Source of the DNA: Campylobacter sp.
Lineage (GTDB): Bacteria > Campylobacterota > Campylobacteria > Campylobacterales > Campylobacteraceae
Assembly (NCBI GenBank): GCA_024680445.1
Contig: JAILCJ010000067.1
Span: 1-5,862, forward strand
DNA: 5,862 bases
Direction of reading: 5' to 3'
The notes under the pieces are model-generated. The model ran no database searches and was not told where the DNA came from. It saw only the letters and a program-made list of their open reading frames with translations. The position numbers and the translations under genes are program-made. This document shows positions 1 to 5,862 of the stretch, in pieces; position 1 is the first letter of the stretch; each line of letters begins with the position of its first letter.

Positions 1-1
1 T

Positions 2-2056
2 GAAGGAAATTTCGTAACACATGAGATAAAAGGTAAGCTTGATTTTAATCTCACAAAAGATATATTAACTTACAAAATTTACGATGCCAACGCTTCTGGC
101 TTAAAAAATTTCATGGACGAATTAGCAAAACAAACCAAACTAAATAATATAATAAAAAATTGGATATATGGTTACACAAAAGCGGCACATTATAATATTA
201 TCGAGTTAAATGGCAAGGCAAATTTAGCTAAAAACGAACTTTTTTTAAATGATTTATATGCAAAAGCCAAAGTTTATGATCTAAATGTAACACTTGGTAA
301 CGATGTGCCACCCATTAAAATAAAAGACGCAAATTTGACTTTGCAAAACTCTCGTCTTAGTTTTAAGATAAATTCGCCAAGCTATGAAGGTAAAAATTTA
401 AGCGGTTCAAATGTCCATATATACGATATTTTTAGCGAAAAAAATGCGGGAATTTTTATACATATCAAGACAAAAGCCATGCTTGATGATTCGGTTCATA
501 AAATTTTAAATAATTACGATTTGAAACTCCCTATAATACAAAAAAGCGGACTTAGTGACACGGATTTAACACTTGATTTCAAATTTAATGATTTAGATGT
601 TAAAGCAAATGGAATTTTTAAAATCAACAAATCAAATTTAGATATAGCAAACGCAAATTTTTCTGTCAAAAACGCCATCGTTGAGTTAAAAAATTCCACC
701 GATTTGCTTATCAAAGCCAAAGATTTTGCTATGGATATTTTTAACGCCGATGTTGATATGACTCTTGATACAAAAAAGTTACACGGCGATATAAATGGCA
801 AGTTAAATACGCTTAAAATCGCCGATGTCGTAAATGCTAAAAATCAAAACTTCAAAGCCACTCTTGATATAAATGATGACGAAACCAAACTAAATTTTCC
901 AGACTTTGGACTAGCTTTAAATTTTGGAGATTCTTCAAAAATTTCATTGCAAATTAGCGATTTTCTTATAAAAAATTCCCCACTTTTACAAAATTTAAAT
1001 GTTAGCAAATTTGATAAAGTTGATGTAAATACACAAAATTTTACGCATTTTGATATAAACGCCACGAATTTAAGCTTTAAAACCCCATTTTATAAAAAGA
1101 ATTTCATGCCTTATGACAAAGATGATTTTAATATAAAAGTTGATAATGATATCATAAAAGGCACGAGTAAAAGCGGATATTTAGGCTTTTTGCTAAATAA
1201 AAATAACGCCGACCTTGATATAAACGGACTTGATTTGCTTATCAAAACCGATGACAATAGCACAAATGATTTTAGTAGCACTCTTGGCGAAATTACCGCA
1301 AAACTTAACGCCAAAAACTCAAATCTCATCATAAACGACGCAAACACCACATTAAAACTTGACAAATACCAAGTTTGGGCGAAAAAAGACTTTATAAAAC
1401 TCGGCTCAAATGCTTACGGAGGACGGATAAATTTAAGCAAAAACGCCGGCATTACAACCATAGAAGCACGTGATATAGACGGCGAATTGGTAAATGAACT
1501 TTTTGGTTCAAAAAGTTTTGAAGGCGGTAAATTCAAACTAAAAACCATAAATGACGGCAAGATCATAAAAGGCGAGGTGCGTTTTTATGACACCTATTTT
1601 ACGGACTTTGTTTTGTATCAACAGCTTTTAACCTTTATAAACACCGTGCCGTCTTTGCTTACATTTAGCACGCCAGATTTTAACCAAAAAGGTTTTACGG
1701 CAAAAAATGGCAAAATTTTATTTGAACAACAAAACAAAATTTTAAATCTCAAAGCCATAGAAATAAACGGAACAAGTGCCGATATACTCGGTGGCGGGAC
1801 GATAAATTTTAACACTGACGCTCTTGATATAAATTTGCAAATCGAAGTGCTAAAAGACGCAAGTTCTATCATAGAAAAAATTCCCGTTATTAACCAAATT
1901 TTGCTCGGTAAAGAAAGAAAACTCACAACGGCTATAAAAATTAACGGCACCACAAAAGAGCCAAAATACCAAACCCAAGTCGCCACAGACACCATACTTG
2001 CACCATTTAAACTCATACGAAATGTGCTTGAAATTCCTTTTTTGATCTTTGAGTGA
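2..2056 (+). CDS. AsmA/YhdP-like (DUF3971-type) envelope protein, 5'-partial
   Basis: This is the C-terminal part of a large beta-rich envelope protein, probably of the AsmA-like group (YhdP, TamB, AsmA). In other bacteria these are anchored in the inner membrane, span the periplasm and are linked to lipid transport to the outer membrane; that role here is inferred from family. The frame is open from base 2. The Met codon at 113 has no ribosome site before it, and the 37 codons upstream of it have the same composition, so it is internal and the real start lies left of the window. The visible 684 residues are short alternating polar/hydrophobic strands rich in Asn, Asp, Lys and Ile, with no internal membrane segment. 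The end resembles the AsmA-like C-terminal region: a GGGTINF strand near residue 560 (counted from Met113), a proline-rich IPVINQILLG segment, a KINGTTKEPKY segment near 608-618, and a terminal hydrophobic/amphipathic helix (APFKLIRNVLEIPFLIF). Stop is TGA. The broad family is fairly secure; the exact member is not. Confidence 0.8.
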   Translation, partial: EGNFVTHEIKGKLDFNLTKDILTYKIYDANASGLKNFMDELAKQTKLNNIIKNWIYGYTKAAHYNIIELNGKANLAKNELFLNDLYAKAKVYDLNVTLGNDVPPIKIKDANLTLQNSRLSFKINSPSYEGKNLSGSNVHIYDIFSEKNAGIFIHIKTKAMLDDSVHKILNNYDLKLPIIQKSGLSDTDLTLDFKFNDLDVKANGIFKINKSNLDIANANFSVKNAIVELKNSTDLLIKAKDFAMDIFNADVDMTLDTKKLHGDINGKLNTLKIADVVNAKNQNFKATLDINDDETKLNFPDFGLALNFGDSSKISLQISDFLIKNSPLLQNLNVSKFDKVDVNTQNFTHFDINATNLSFKTPFYKKNFMPYDKDDFNIKVDNDIIKGTSKSGYLGFLLNKNNADLDINGLDLLIKTDDNSTNDFSSTLGEITAKLNAKNSNLIINDANTTLKLDKYQVWAKKDFIKLGSNAYGGRINLSKNAGITTIEARDIDGELVNELFGSKSFEGGKFKLKTINDGKIIKGEVRFYDTYFTDFVLYQQLLTFINTVPSLLTFSTPDFNQKGFTAKNGKILFEQQNKILNLKAIEINGTSADILGGGTINFNTDALDINLQIEVLKDASSIIEKIPVINQILLGKERKLTTAIKINGTTKEPKYQTQVATDTILAPFKLIRNVLEIPFLIFE

Positions 2057-2109
2057 TTTGATTTTTTATATAAATTTGATAAAAAAAGAAATTTAAACAA
2101 AAATTTAGG

Positions 2110-2115
2110 TAAAAT
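2110..2115 (+). promoter_or_regulatory. Candidate -10 box (TAAAAT) for the TPR-like exported protein gene
   Basis: TAAAAT lies 25 bp before the start codon at 2141, after an AT-rich tract, with no recognisable -35 box, as is usual for Campylobacter sigma-70 promoters. The same hexamer stands before hisS. A second candidate, TATAAA at 2069-2074, lies further upstream. Either could be used; no start site can be proven from sequence. Confidence 0.4.
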
Positions 2116-2140
2116 GGCAAAAATTTTTTAAGGATCCAAA

Positions 2141-2794
2141 ATGAAAAAAATCGCTCTTTTAACATTAGTTTTGCTAAATTTAGCCTTTGCAAAAGCCTAT
2201 CAAGCCTTTGATACCAAGTCGATTTTACAAGATGAAAACGGCAAAAAAATCATAAGCATAGCTAAAATTTTTGAAGGCATAGACGCTTTATATCCACACG
2301 CTTCGTTTTCTCCGGTCGCCTTTGATAACGAAAGCGACAAAGCCCAAGCAAACAAAGATTTACAAGCACTTTTGCGTTTATTTGATGTATTAAGAGCCGA
2401 GAGATTAAGCGAAAAATTATCAGGCAACGAAAAAGTTTATTTCGATCTTAACGAGGCAAGAGTTTTTGTCATGGCTCACAACTTCGATATGAAAGACTTT
2501 GGCACAAAAGCCGTTGACAGCTACAAAAAACTTTTAAAATACGATAAAAACGGCAAAATTCACAACGAATACGCCCAGTTTTTAGCCAACACCAACAATA
2601 TGCAAGCCTCAGAACTTATGTTTAAAAAAGCCATAGAGTTAAATGATTTATCGGCACATTATGGTCTTGGTTTGGTTTATGTCGCCCTTGGCAAAAAAGA
2701 TCAAGGCATAGCAGAACTTGAAAAATACAGCAAAATTTTTACAAGAGATAATGAAGCAAAAAGAGTGCTTGATCTTATCAAAAACCCAAAATAA
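2141..2794 (+). CDS. Exported TPR-like repeat protein of unknown function
   Basis: This 217-residue protein has a clear Sec signal peptide: Lys at positions 2-3, a hydrophobic core (IALLTLVLLNLAFA), and likely cleavage after Ala17 or Ala19. The mature protein should be periplasmic, with no lipobox cysteine and no other membrane segment. The C-terminal half is helical and resembles tetratricopeptide repeats: about 138-170, and best at about 171-203 with the pattern SAHYGLGLVYVALGKKDQGI followed by AELEKY. A degenerate unit may precede them near 105-137. The N-terminal part (20-100) has no domain I recognise. The start is supported by TAAGGA at 2129-2134, six bases before ATG. It follows the AsmA-like gene by 84 bp and has its own candidate promoter, so co-transcription is uncertain. 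TPR folds usually mediate protein-protein contacts; a scaffold or assembly role in the periplasm is only inference. Confidence 0.85.
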   Translation: MKKIALLTLVLLNLAFAKAYQAFDTKSILQDENGKKIISIAKIFEGIDALYPHASFSPVAFDNESDKAQANKDLQALLRLFDVLRAERLSEKLSGNEKVYFDLNEARVFVMAHNFDMKDFGTKAVDSYKKLLKYDKNGKIHNEYAQFLANTNNMQASELMFKKAIELNDLSAHYGLGLVYVALGKKDQGIAELEKYSKIFTRDNEAKRVLDLIKNPK

Positions 2795-2802
2795 CATGAT
2801 TT

Positions 2803-2833
2803 TTTTGGCTAAATTTTATGAATTTAGCCAAAA
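2803..2833 (+). terminator. Perfect 13-bp hairpin, possible terminator after the TPR-like gene
   Basis: TTTTGGCTAAATT (2803-2815) pairs perfectly with AATTTAGCCAAAA (2821-2833) across a five-base loop, nine bases after the stop codon. The position suits transcription termination of the upstream gene. However, the stem has only three G-C pairs and is followed by TTTCTAA rather than a long T run, so it may be a weak terminator or a 3'-end stabilising structure. Confidence 0.45.
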
Positions 2834-2841
2834 TTTCTAAT

Positions 2842-2903
2842 CAAATTTGATATTTTTCACGCCAAATTTGATATTTTTTAAATCCTGCAAAAATCCACAG
2901 GGT
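2842..2903 (+). repeat. Partial repeat element, left arm plus core (A-x)
   Basis: This 62-bp segment matches 3057-3118 at a constant offset of 215 bp with three mismatches. It contains two CAAATTTGATA words separated by TTTTTCACGC and ends in the 15-bp core AAAAATCCACAGGGT (2889-2903). It is the left part of the 94-bp element seen whole at 3057-3150. Confidence 0.85.
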
Positions 2904-2989
2904 GGCTAAAATACAAAGCAAATTTGATGAAATTCAAAAATCAAATTTGAGACAAAACAAAAGTAAATTTGATATTTTTTGCTTTTTAT
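2904..2989. other. 86-bp segment interrupting a repeat element, flanked by 15-bp direct repeats
   Basis: These 86 bp lie between two perfect copies of AAAAATCCACAGGGT (2889-2903 and 2990-3004). Removing the segment and one core copy restores a 94-bp element matching 3057-3150. Near its ends are a 7-bp inverted pair, AAAGCAA (2915-2921) and TTGCTTT (2979-2985). It carries two exact CAAATTTGA words and one variant. It has no coding capacity. It could be a tiny insertion with target duplication, or a by-product of recombination between repeats. Confidence 0.4.
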
Positions 2990-3036
2990 AAAAATCCACA
3001 GGGTTGCCCATCAAATTTAACTCATCAAATTTGATA
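2990..3036 (+). repeat. Partial repeat element, core plus right arm (x-B)
   Basis: This 47-bp segment is identical to 3104-3150, 114 bp downstream. It starts with the 15-bp core AAAAATCCACAGGGT, continues through TGCCCATCAAATTTAACTCA and ends in the palindrome TCAAATTTGA plus TA. It is the right part of the 94-bp element. Confidence 0.88.
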
Positions 3037-3056
3037 AATTCGCTAAATTTTTGCAC

Positions 3057-3150
3057 CAAATTTGATATTTTTCACGCCAAATTTGATAATTTTTAAATAT
3101 TGCAAAAATCCACAGGGTTGCCCATCAAATTTAACTCATCAAATTTGATA
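3057..3150 (+). repeat. Complete 94-bp repeat element (A-x-B)
   Basis: This is the uninterrupted form of the local repeat. Left arm A with core x (3057-3118) matches 2842-2903 with three mismatches. Core x with right arm B (3104-3150) matches 2990-3036 exactly. It contains three exact CAAATTTGA words, one CAAATTTAA variant and one ATCCACAGGG. It begins 20 bp after the end of the interrupted copy, so the two elements are in near-tandem, same-direction order. Confidence 0.82.
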
Positions 3151-3160
3151 TTTTTAAAAG

Positions 3161-3212
3161 CCAAATTGCGACCTAGCAAAGCAAATTTGGTAAATTTTAA
3201 AGCAAAATTTGC
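3161..3212. other. Overlapping imperfect inverted repeats upstream of the hisS -10 box
   Basis: CCAAATTGC (3161-3169) can pair with GCAAATTTGG (3181-3190) with one bulged base. GCAAATTT (3181-3188) can alternatively pair with AAATTTGC (3205-3212). These lie immediately upstream of the -10 box and could form a protein binding site. They may equally be chance products of the abundance of AAATTTG words here. Confidence 0.25.
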
Positions 3213-3218
3213 TAAAAT
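3208..3218 (+). promoter_or_regulatory. Extended -10 promoter of hisS
   Basis: The sequence TTTGCTAAAAT ends in TAAAAT (3213-3218) preceded by TGC, giving the TGN extended -10 form typical of Campylobacter sigma-70 promoters, which often lack a -35 box. It lies 27 bp before the hisS ATG, leaving room for a short leader with the AAGGA ribosome site. Its presence suggests hisS has its own promoter. Confidence 0.5.
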
Positions 3219-3245
3219 CCGCCATTTATTTACAAAAGGATAACA

Positions 3246-4490
3246 ATGATAAATTCACTTCGTGGTATGAAAGATATGTATCTTGACGAGGGATATCTTT
3301 ATGAAAAAATCATCAAAACTTGCGAAAAAGTAGCCAAAAATTACGGCTTTTCTCTTATAAAAACACCTCACCTCGAAGAAACGGCACTTTTTAAACGAAG
3401 TGTCGGCGAAAGTAGCGATATAGTCGGCAAAGAAATGTATCAGTTTATAGACAAGGGCGAAAATGACGTTTGCTTACGCCCAGAAGGCACAGCCGGCGTC
3501 GTACGCTTTTTTATACAAAACAAACTTGATAAGGCGGGCGGGGTTTATAGATTTTTTTATCACGGCTCAATGTTTCGCTACGAACGCCCACAAAAAGGGC
3601 GTTTGCGTGAGTTTCATCAATTTGGCGTCGAAAGTTTTGGCGTCGAGAGCGTTTATGAAGATGCGAGTATAATTTTACTCGTTGCACAAATTTTAAACGA
3701 ATTAAAAATCAGCTATACTTTAAAACTAAATTCGCTTGGCGATGCCCAAAGTATGCCGCTTTATCGAGAAAAACTGCTTAAATTTATTGATACAAATTCG
3801 CAAAATATTTGCGAGGACTGCAAAAGACGTCGTGAGCTAAATCCTATTCGTGTGCTTGACTGCAAAAACGAAAAATGTCAAGAAATTTATCAAAATGCAC
3901 CGATAATGATAGAAAATTTAAGCCAAAGTGCCAAAGACGACTTTGATAAATTAAAAGAAATTCTAGACCAAAACGGCGTTAAATACGAGATCGATACAAA
4001 ACTTGTTAGGGGGCTTGATTATTACTGCAAAACGGCTTTTGAATTTGTAAGCAACGAAATCGGCGCCCAAAGTGCGGTTGCTGGCGGCGGCAGATACGAT
4101 CGTTTGGTCGAATTTTTAGGCGGCAAAGCTAGTTTTGGCATAGGTTTTGCCATGGGTATAGAGCGAATAATGGAGATATTAAAAAACAAAAATCAAAGTA
4201 AAAATCGTGAGGGAATTTACCTTTGTGCACTCGATACTGTCGGGCTTGATAGCGTTTTTGCCCTTGGCACAAAACTTAGAAGCAAATTTGTAACGACTAT
4301 CAGTTACGAAGCGAAAAAAATCGCCAAACATTTACAAATCGCCGACAATAAAATGGCGAAAATTTTTCTTTGCCTTGGCGAAAATGAGTTAAAAAATGGC
4401 GAAATTTTTTACAAAGATCTTGAAAATAAAAGCGAAAAAACGCTTAAAATTTCAGATTTGCAAGGCGAATTAGAAAAAAATTTTAGTTAA
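3246..4490 (+). CDS. hisS: Histidyl-tRNA synthetase
   Basis: This cytoplasmic class II aminoacyl-tRNA synthetase joins histidine to tRNA-His using ATP. At 414 residues it is close to the usual bacterial length and appears complete. Visible landmarks are the N-terminal LRGMKD; LRPEGTAG (77-84); motif 2, RYERPQKGRLREFHQ (111-125), with ATP-contacting arginines; the HisRS signature LVRGLDYY (253-260); a second signature, GGGRYDRL (280-287); and motif 3, FGIGFAMGIERI (297-308). The last part, from about 322, is the anticodon-binding domain. The insertion region carries four cysteines, at 189, 192, 206 and 211 (CxxC, then C and CK-type spacing), a pattern I recall from several bacterial HisRS and possibly metal binding. 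AAGGA at 3236-3240, five bases before ATG, supports the start. In some relatives hisS sits beside tmk and speA; neither is seen here, where a long repeat-filled gap lies upstream and an unknown exported protein downstream. Confidence 0.98.
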   Translation: MINSLRGMKDMYLDEGYLYEKIIKTCEKVAKNYGFSLIKTPHLEETALFKRSVGESSDIVGKEMYQFIDKGENDVCLRPEGTAGVVRFFIQNKLDKAGGVYRFFYHGSMFRYERPQKGRLREFHQFGVESFGVESVYEDASIILLVAQILNELKISYTLKLNSLGDAQSMPLYREKLLKFIDTNSQNICEDCKRRRELNPIRVLDCKNEKCQEIYQNAPIMIENLSQSAKDDFDKLKEILDQNGVKYEIDTKLVRGLDYYCKTAFEFVSNEIGAQSAVAGGGRYDRLVEFLGGKASFGIGFAMGIERIMEILKNKNQSKNREGIYLCALDTVGLDSVFALGTKLRSKFVTTISYEAKKIAKHLQIADNKMAKIFLCLGENELKNGEIFYKDLENKSEKTLKISDLQGELEKNFS

Positions 4491-4568
4491 AATTTGCAAC
4501 ACTATTTTTGAAAATATCGCTAAGAAATTTTGATTTTAAAGCAATTCATTAAATTTTTAGGATAAAAA

Positions 4569-5090
4569 ATGAAAATTAACAGATTCTTGTACCTTTTTTC
4601 GTTAGTTTTGCTTTTAAATACAGCAAATGCCAGCGAATTGTTTGATGAGTTTAAAAAAGAATATGACGAACTAAACGCAAACTCTGAGTGTAGCGACCCT
4701 CAAAGCGAAAAATGCTTGCAACTCATAAAGCAAAACTGCAAAAATGAAAAAGACAAAGAGTTTTGCAAAGATTACACTATTCGTTGGAGCAAAAATTACG
4801 GTGCCGATAGTTTTCAAATTTGTGCTTCGTATTACGCAAAAGCCACGCAAAATGACGATATAGACGCGATAAAACAAATATTTGAGTATTCAAAACAAGA
4901 TTATACACAATCGGGATTCGTTGATATTTTTTCGCTTATCATAGATAGCAAAGCCAAAAAATCGCTTGAATTCTTTTTGGAGCAAAATGGCGAAGCGGAT
5001 TTAGAGTATTTGCAAGAAAAAATCAAGGCAAATCCAAGCGACGAAAGCCTTAAAGAAATGCTAAATTTGATAACAAAAACTCGCAAATAA
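4569..5090 (+). CDS. Small exported cysteine-containing protein of unknown function
   Basis: I do not recognise this 173-residue protein. It begins with a typical Sec signal peptide (basic residues at 2 and 5, hydrophobic core FLYLFSLVLLL, likely cleavage after Ala19 or Ala21 in NTANA-SELF) and should be periplasmic. The mature chain is charged and apparently all-helical. It has five cysteines, all in the N-terminal half, at 41, 49, 57, 66 and 85. The first four are evenly spaced (x7, x7, x8), suggesting disulfides stapling helical hairpins. The spacing recalls Helicobacter cysteine-rich Sel1-like proteins, but I see no clear Sel1 repeat. The C-terminal half (about 95-170) is cysteine-free and helical, with an ankyrin- or TPR-like look but no certain motif. 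TAGGA at 4558-4562, six bases before ATG, supports the start. It follows hisS by 78 bp with no clear terminator or promoter between, so read-through is possible. Confidence 0.85.
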   Translation: MKINRFLYLFSLVLLLNTANASELFDEFKKEYDELNANSECSDPQSEKCLQLIKQNCKNEKDKEFCKDYTIRWSKNYGADSFQICASYYAKATQNDDIDAIKQIFEYSKQDYTQSGFVDIFSLIIDSKAKKSLEFFLEQNGEADLEYLQEKIKANPSDESLKEMLNLITKTRK

Positions 5091-5092
5091 AG

Positions 5093-5862
5093 CTAAAATT
5101 TTAATCTTTTACTTAAAATTTGTAAGCTTTGTGAATCTGTGAGTACTGAATTGTGATCACCAGAAATTTCATAATACCCGTCATCATTGTCTAAAAATTT
5201 GGCTAAACATCGTCCGTTTATAGGTTTTATAAGCTTGTCTTTATCGCCGTGGATTATCGTGATTTTCGCCTTGCATCCAGCGAGAAATTCATGAGTTCTG
5301 ATAGGATAGCGGACTACAAAATTTGGCACGACTTTTGAAAGTTGGGCGATTTCACTCTCCATACTAAAATACGGAGCAAAAAGTAACAAATTAGACAGTT
5401 TTTCGCTACAAAGCAAATTTGATGCTATGCCCGTTCCCATGGAGTGTCCAGCAAGTATAATTTTGTTTGGCAAAAAATCTTTTTTAACAAATTCCAAGGC
5501 ATTTTTGGCGTCCGAAAATAGTTGCTTTTCGCTTTTTATCTTTCCACTACTTTTGCCAAAACCGGGATAATCATAAGCATAAAAATCATAACCCAAATCC
5601 GTAAAAATCGGAGCCAATTTACCCCAGTGATTTAAATTTCGCGAATTGCCATGTATGAAAAGCACCGCACCCTTTGGATTTTTGGCATAAAAATGCAAAA
5701 TATTTAAGTTATTTTCATTTGAAACAAAAAAACTTTCTGTAAAATTTGCATCAAATTTGAACTTAAAATCCTTAGCTAATTTATGCGGATGAAACAAAAA
5801 ATGTTCTTGAAAAATATAAAAAAATATCAAGCCAAAAACATGAAGTATAAGGATAAAAATAC
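5093..5862 (-). CDS. Membrane-anchored alpha/beta hydrolase (Bem46/ABHD-like), 5'-partial
   Basis: This is a serine hydrolase of the alpha/beta fold, similar in layout to the Bem46/YfhR/ABHD12-13 group; the substrate (ester, thioester or lipid) is unknown. Counting from the TTG codon at 5830, the landmarks are FIHGNSRN (58-65, oxyanion loop), YDYPGFGKSSG (86-96), the nucleophile elbow GHSMG with Ser130, HGDKD (194-198) with Asp198 as likely acid, and GDHNSV (225-230) with His226 as likely base. The triad looks intact. The TTG at 5830 is probably not the start: the frame stays open to the window edge and reads IFILILHVFG just before it. That gives one hydrophobic N-terminal helix running into FQEHFLFHPHKL, the usual anchor layout of this group. 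The true start is therefore right of the window, and the catalytic domain probably faces the periplasm or membrane surface. It ends in TAG and converges on the cysteine-containing gene with 2 bp between stops. Confidence 0.9.
   Translation of the reverse strand, partial: IFILILHVFGLIFFYIFQEHFLFHPHKLAKDFKFKFDANFTESFFVSNENNLNILHFYAKNPKGAVLFIHGNSRNLNHWGKLAPIFTDLGYDFYAYDYPGFGKSSGKIKSEKQLFSDAKNALEFVKKDFLPNKIILAGHSMGTGIASNLLCSEKLSNLLLFAPYFSMESEIAQLSKVVPNFVVRYPIRTHEFLAGCKAKITIIHGDKDKLIKPINGRCLAKFLDNDDGYYEISGDHNSVLTDSQSLQILSKRLKF

Larger units (their letters stand above)
2795..3245. other. 451-bp non-coding gap with a repeat cluster upstream of hisS
   Basis: No supportable gene lies here on either strand. 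The gap starts with a 13-bp hairpin, continues with direct repeats at 2842-3150 and ends with the hisS promoter region. CAAATTTGA occurs exactly eight times (starting at 2842, 2863, 2919, 2942, 3026, 3057, 3078, 3140), with one-mismatch forms at 2964, 3012 and 3126. Four of the exact copies sit in the 10-bp palindrome TCAAATTTGA (2841, 2941, 3025, 3139), most of them embedded in longer repeats. Stop codons break all frames into fragments without ribosome sites. Confidence 0.85.

Noticed and set aside
113..115. ATG at 113 as the true start of the AsmA-like protein
   Set aside because: No ribosome site precedes it, and the frame is open for 37 codons to the window edge with matching composition, so it is an internal methionine.
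1618..2100. 160-codon minus-strand open frame with hydrophobic stretches opposite the AsmA-like gene
   Set aside because: It lies antisense to a well-supported coding frame; the hydrophobic look comes from the complement of Lys/Asn/Asp-rich codons. No ribosome site and no family resemblance.
2801..2806. Phase-variable homopolymer tract (also the A7 at 2081 and A7 near 5818)
   Set aside because: Only about 7-bp A/T runs, ordinary in DNA this AT-rich; no long G/C tract of the type that drives Campylobacter phase variation.
2938..3012. Short minus-strand open frame starting MGNPVDFYKK within the repeat region
   Set aside because: About 25 codons, no ribosome site, and the equivalent frame in the other repeat copy stops after about 10 codons, so it is not maintained.
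2842..3150. CRISPR array
   Set aside because: Repeat units differ in length and composition, spacing is irregular (offsets 101, 114 and 215), the intervening sequence is itself made of the same words, and no cas genes are present.
3463..3672. 69-codon plus-strand open frame inside hisS
   Set aside because: Out-of-frame shadow of a complete, conserved gene; no ribosome site or recognisable product.

Overview
The window looks like chromosomal DNA from a Campylobacter-like member of the Campylobacterota (epsilonproteobacteria). The evidence is a strongly AT-rich sequence, A/T-ending codons, TAAAAT-type -10 boxes followed by AAGGA/AGGA ribosome sites, and very frequent CAAATTTGA words. I infer the genus from style and gene content; the species cannot be read from this window.

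Layout, left to right. (1) Positions 2-2056, plus strand: the 3' part of a large AsmA/YhdP-like envelope protein, whose reading frame is open across the left edge. (2) Positions 2141-2794, plus: a small exported protein with TPR-like helical repeats. (3) Positions 2795-3245: a 451-bp non-coding gap. It holds a 13-bp perfect hairpin, a family of direct repeats built on CAAATTTGA and ATCCACAGGG, and, just before the next gene, an extended -10 promoter. (4) Positions 3246-4490, plus: complete hisS, histidyl-tRNA synthetase. (5) Positions 4569-5090, plus: a small exported protein with five cysteines that I do not recognise. (6) Positions 5093 to the right edge, minus: a membrane-anchored alpha/beta hydrolase that converges on gene 5 with only 2 bp between the stop codons. 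Its N-terminus lies outside the window.

Four of the five genes (all but hisS) encode envelope or exported proteins, but nothing in the sequence ties them into one pathway. The spacing (84, 451 and 78 bp between the plus-strand genes) suggests mostly separate transcription units rather than a tight operon.

The most unusual item is the repeat cluster upstream of hisS. It resolves into one intact 94-bp A-x-B element (3057-3150) and a second A-x-B element (2842-3036). The second is split by 86 bp flanked by a perfect 15-bp direct repeat of the central 'x' segment. I see no convincing new defence, mobile or biosynthetic system here; the genes are ordinary chromosomal housekeeping and envelope genes.
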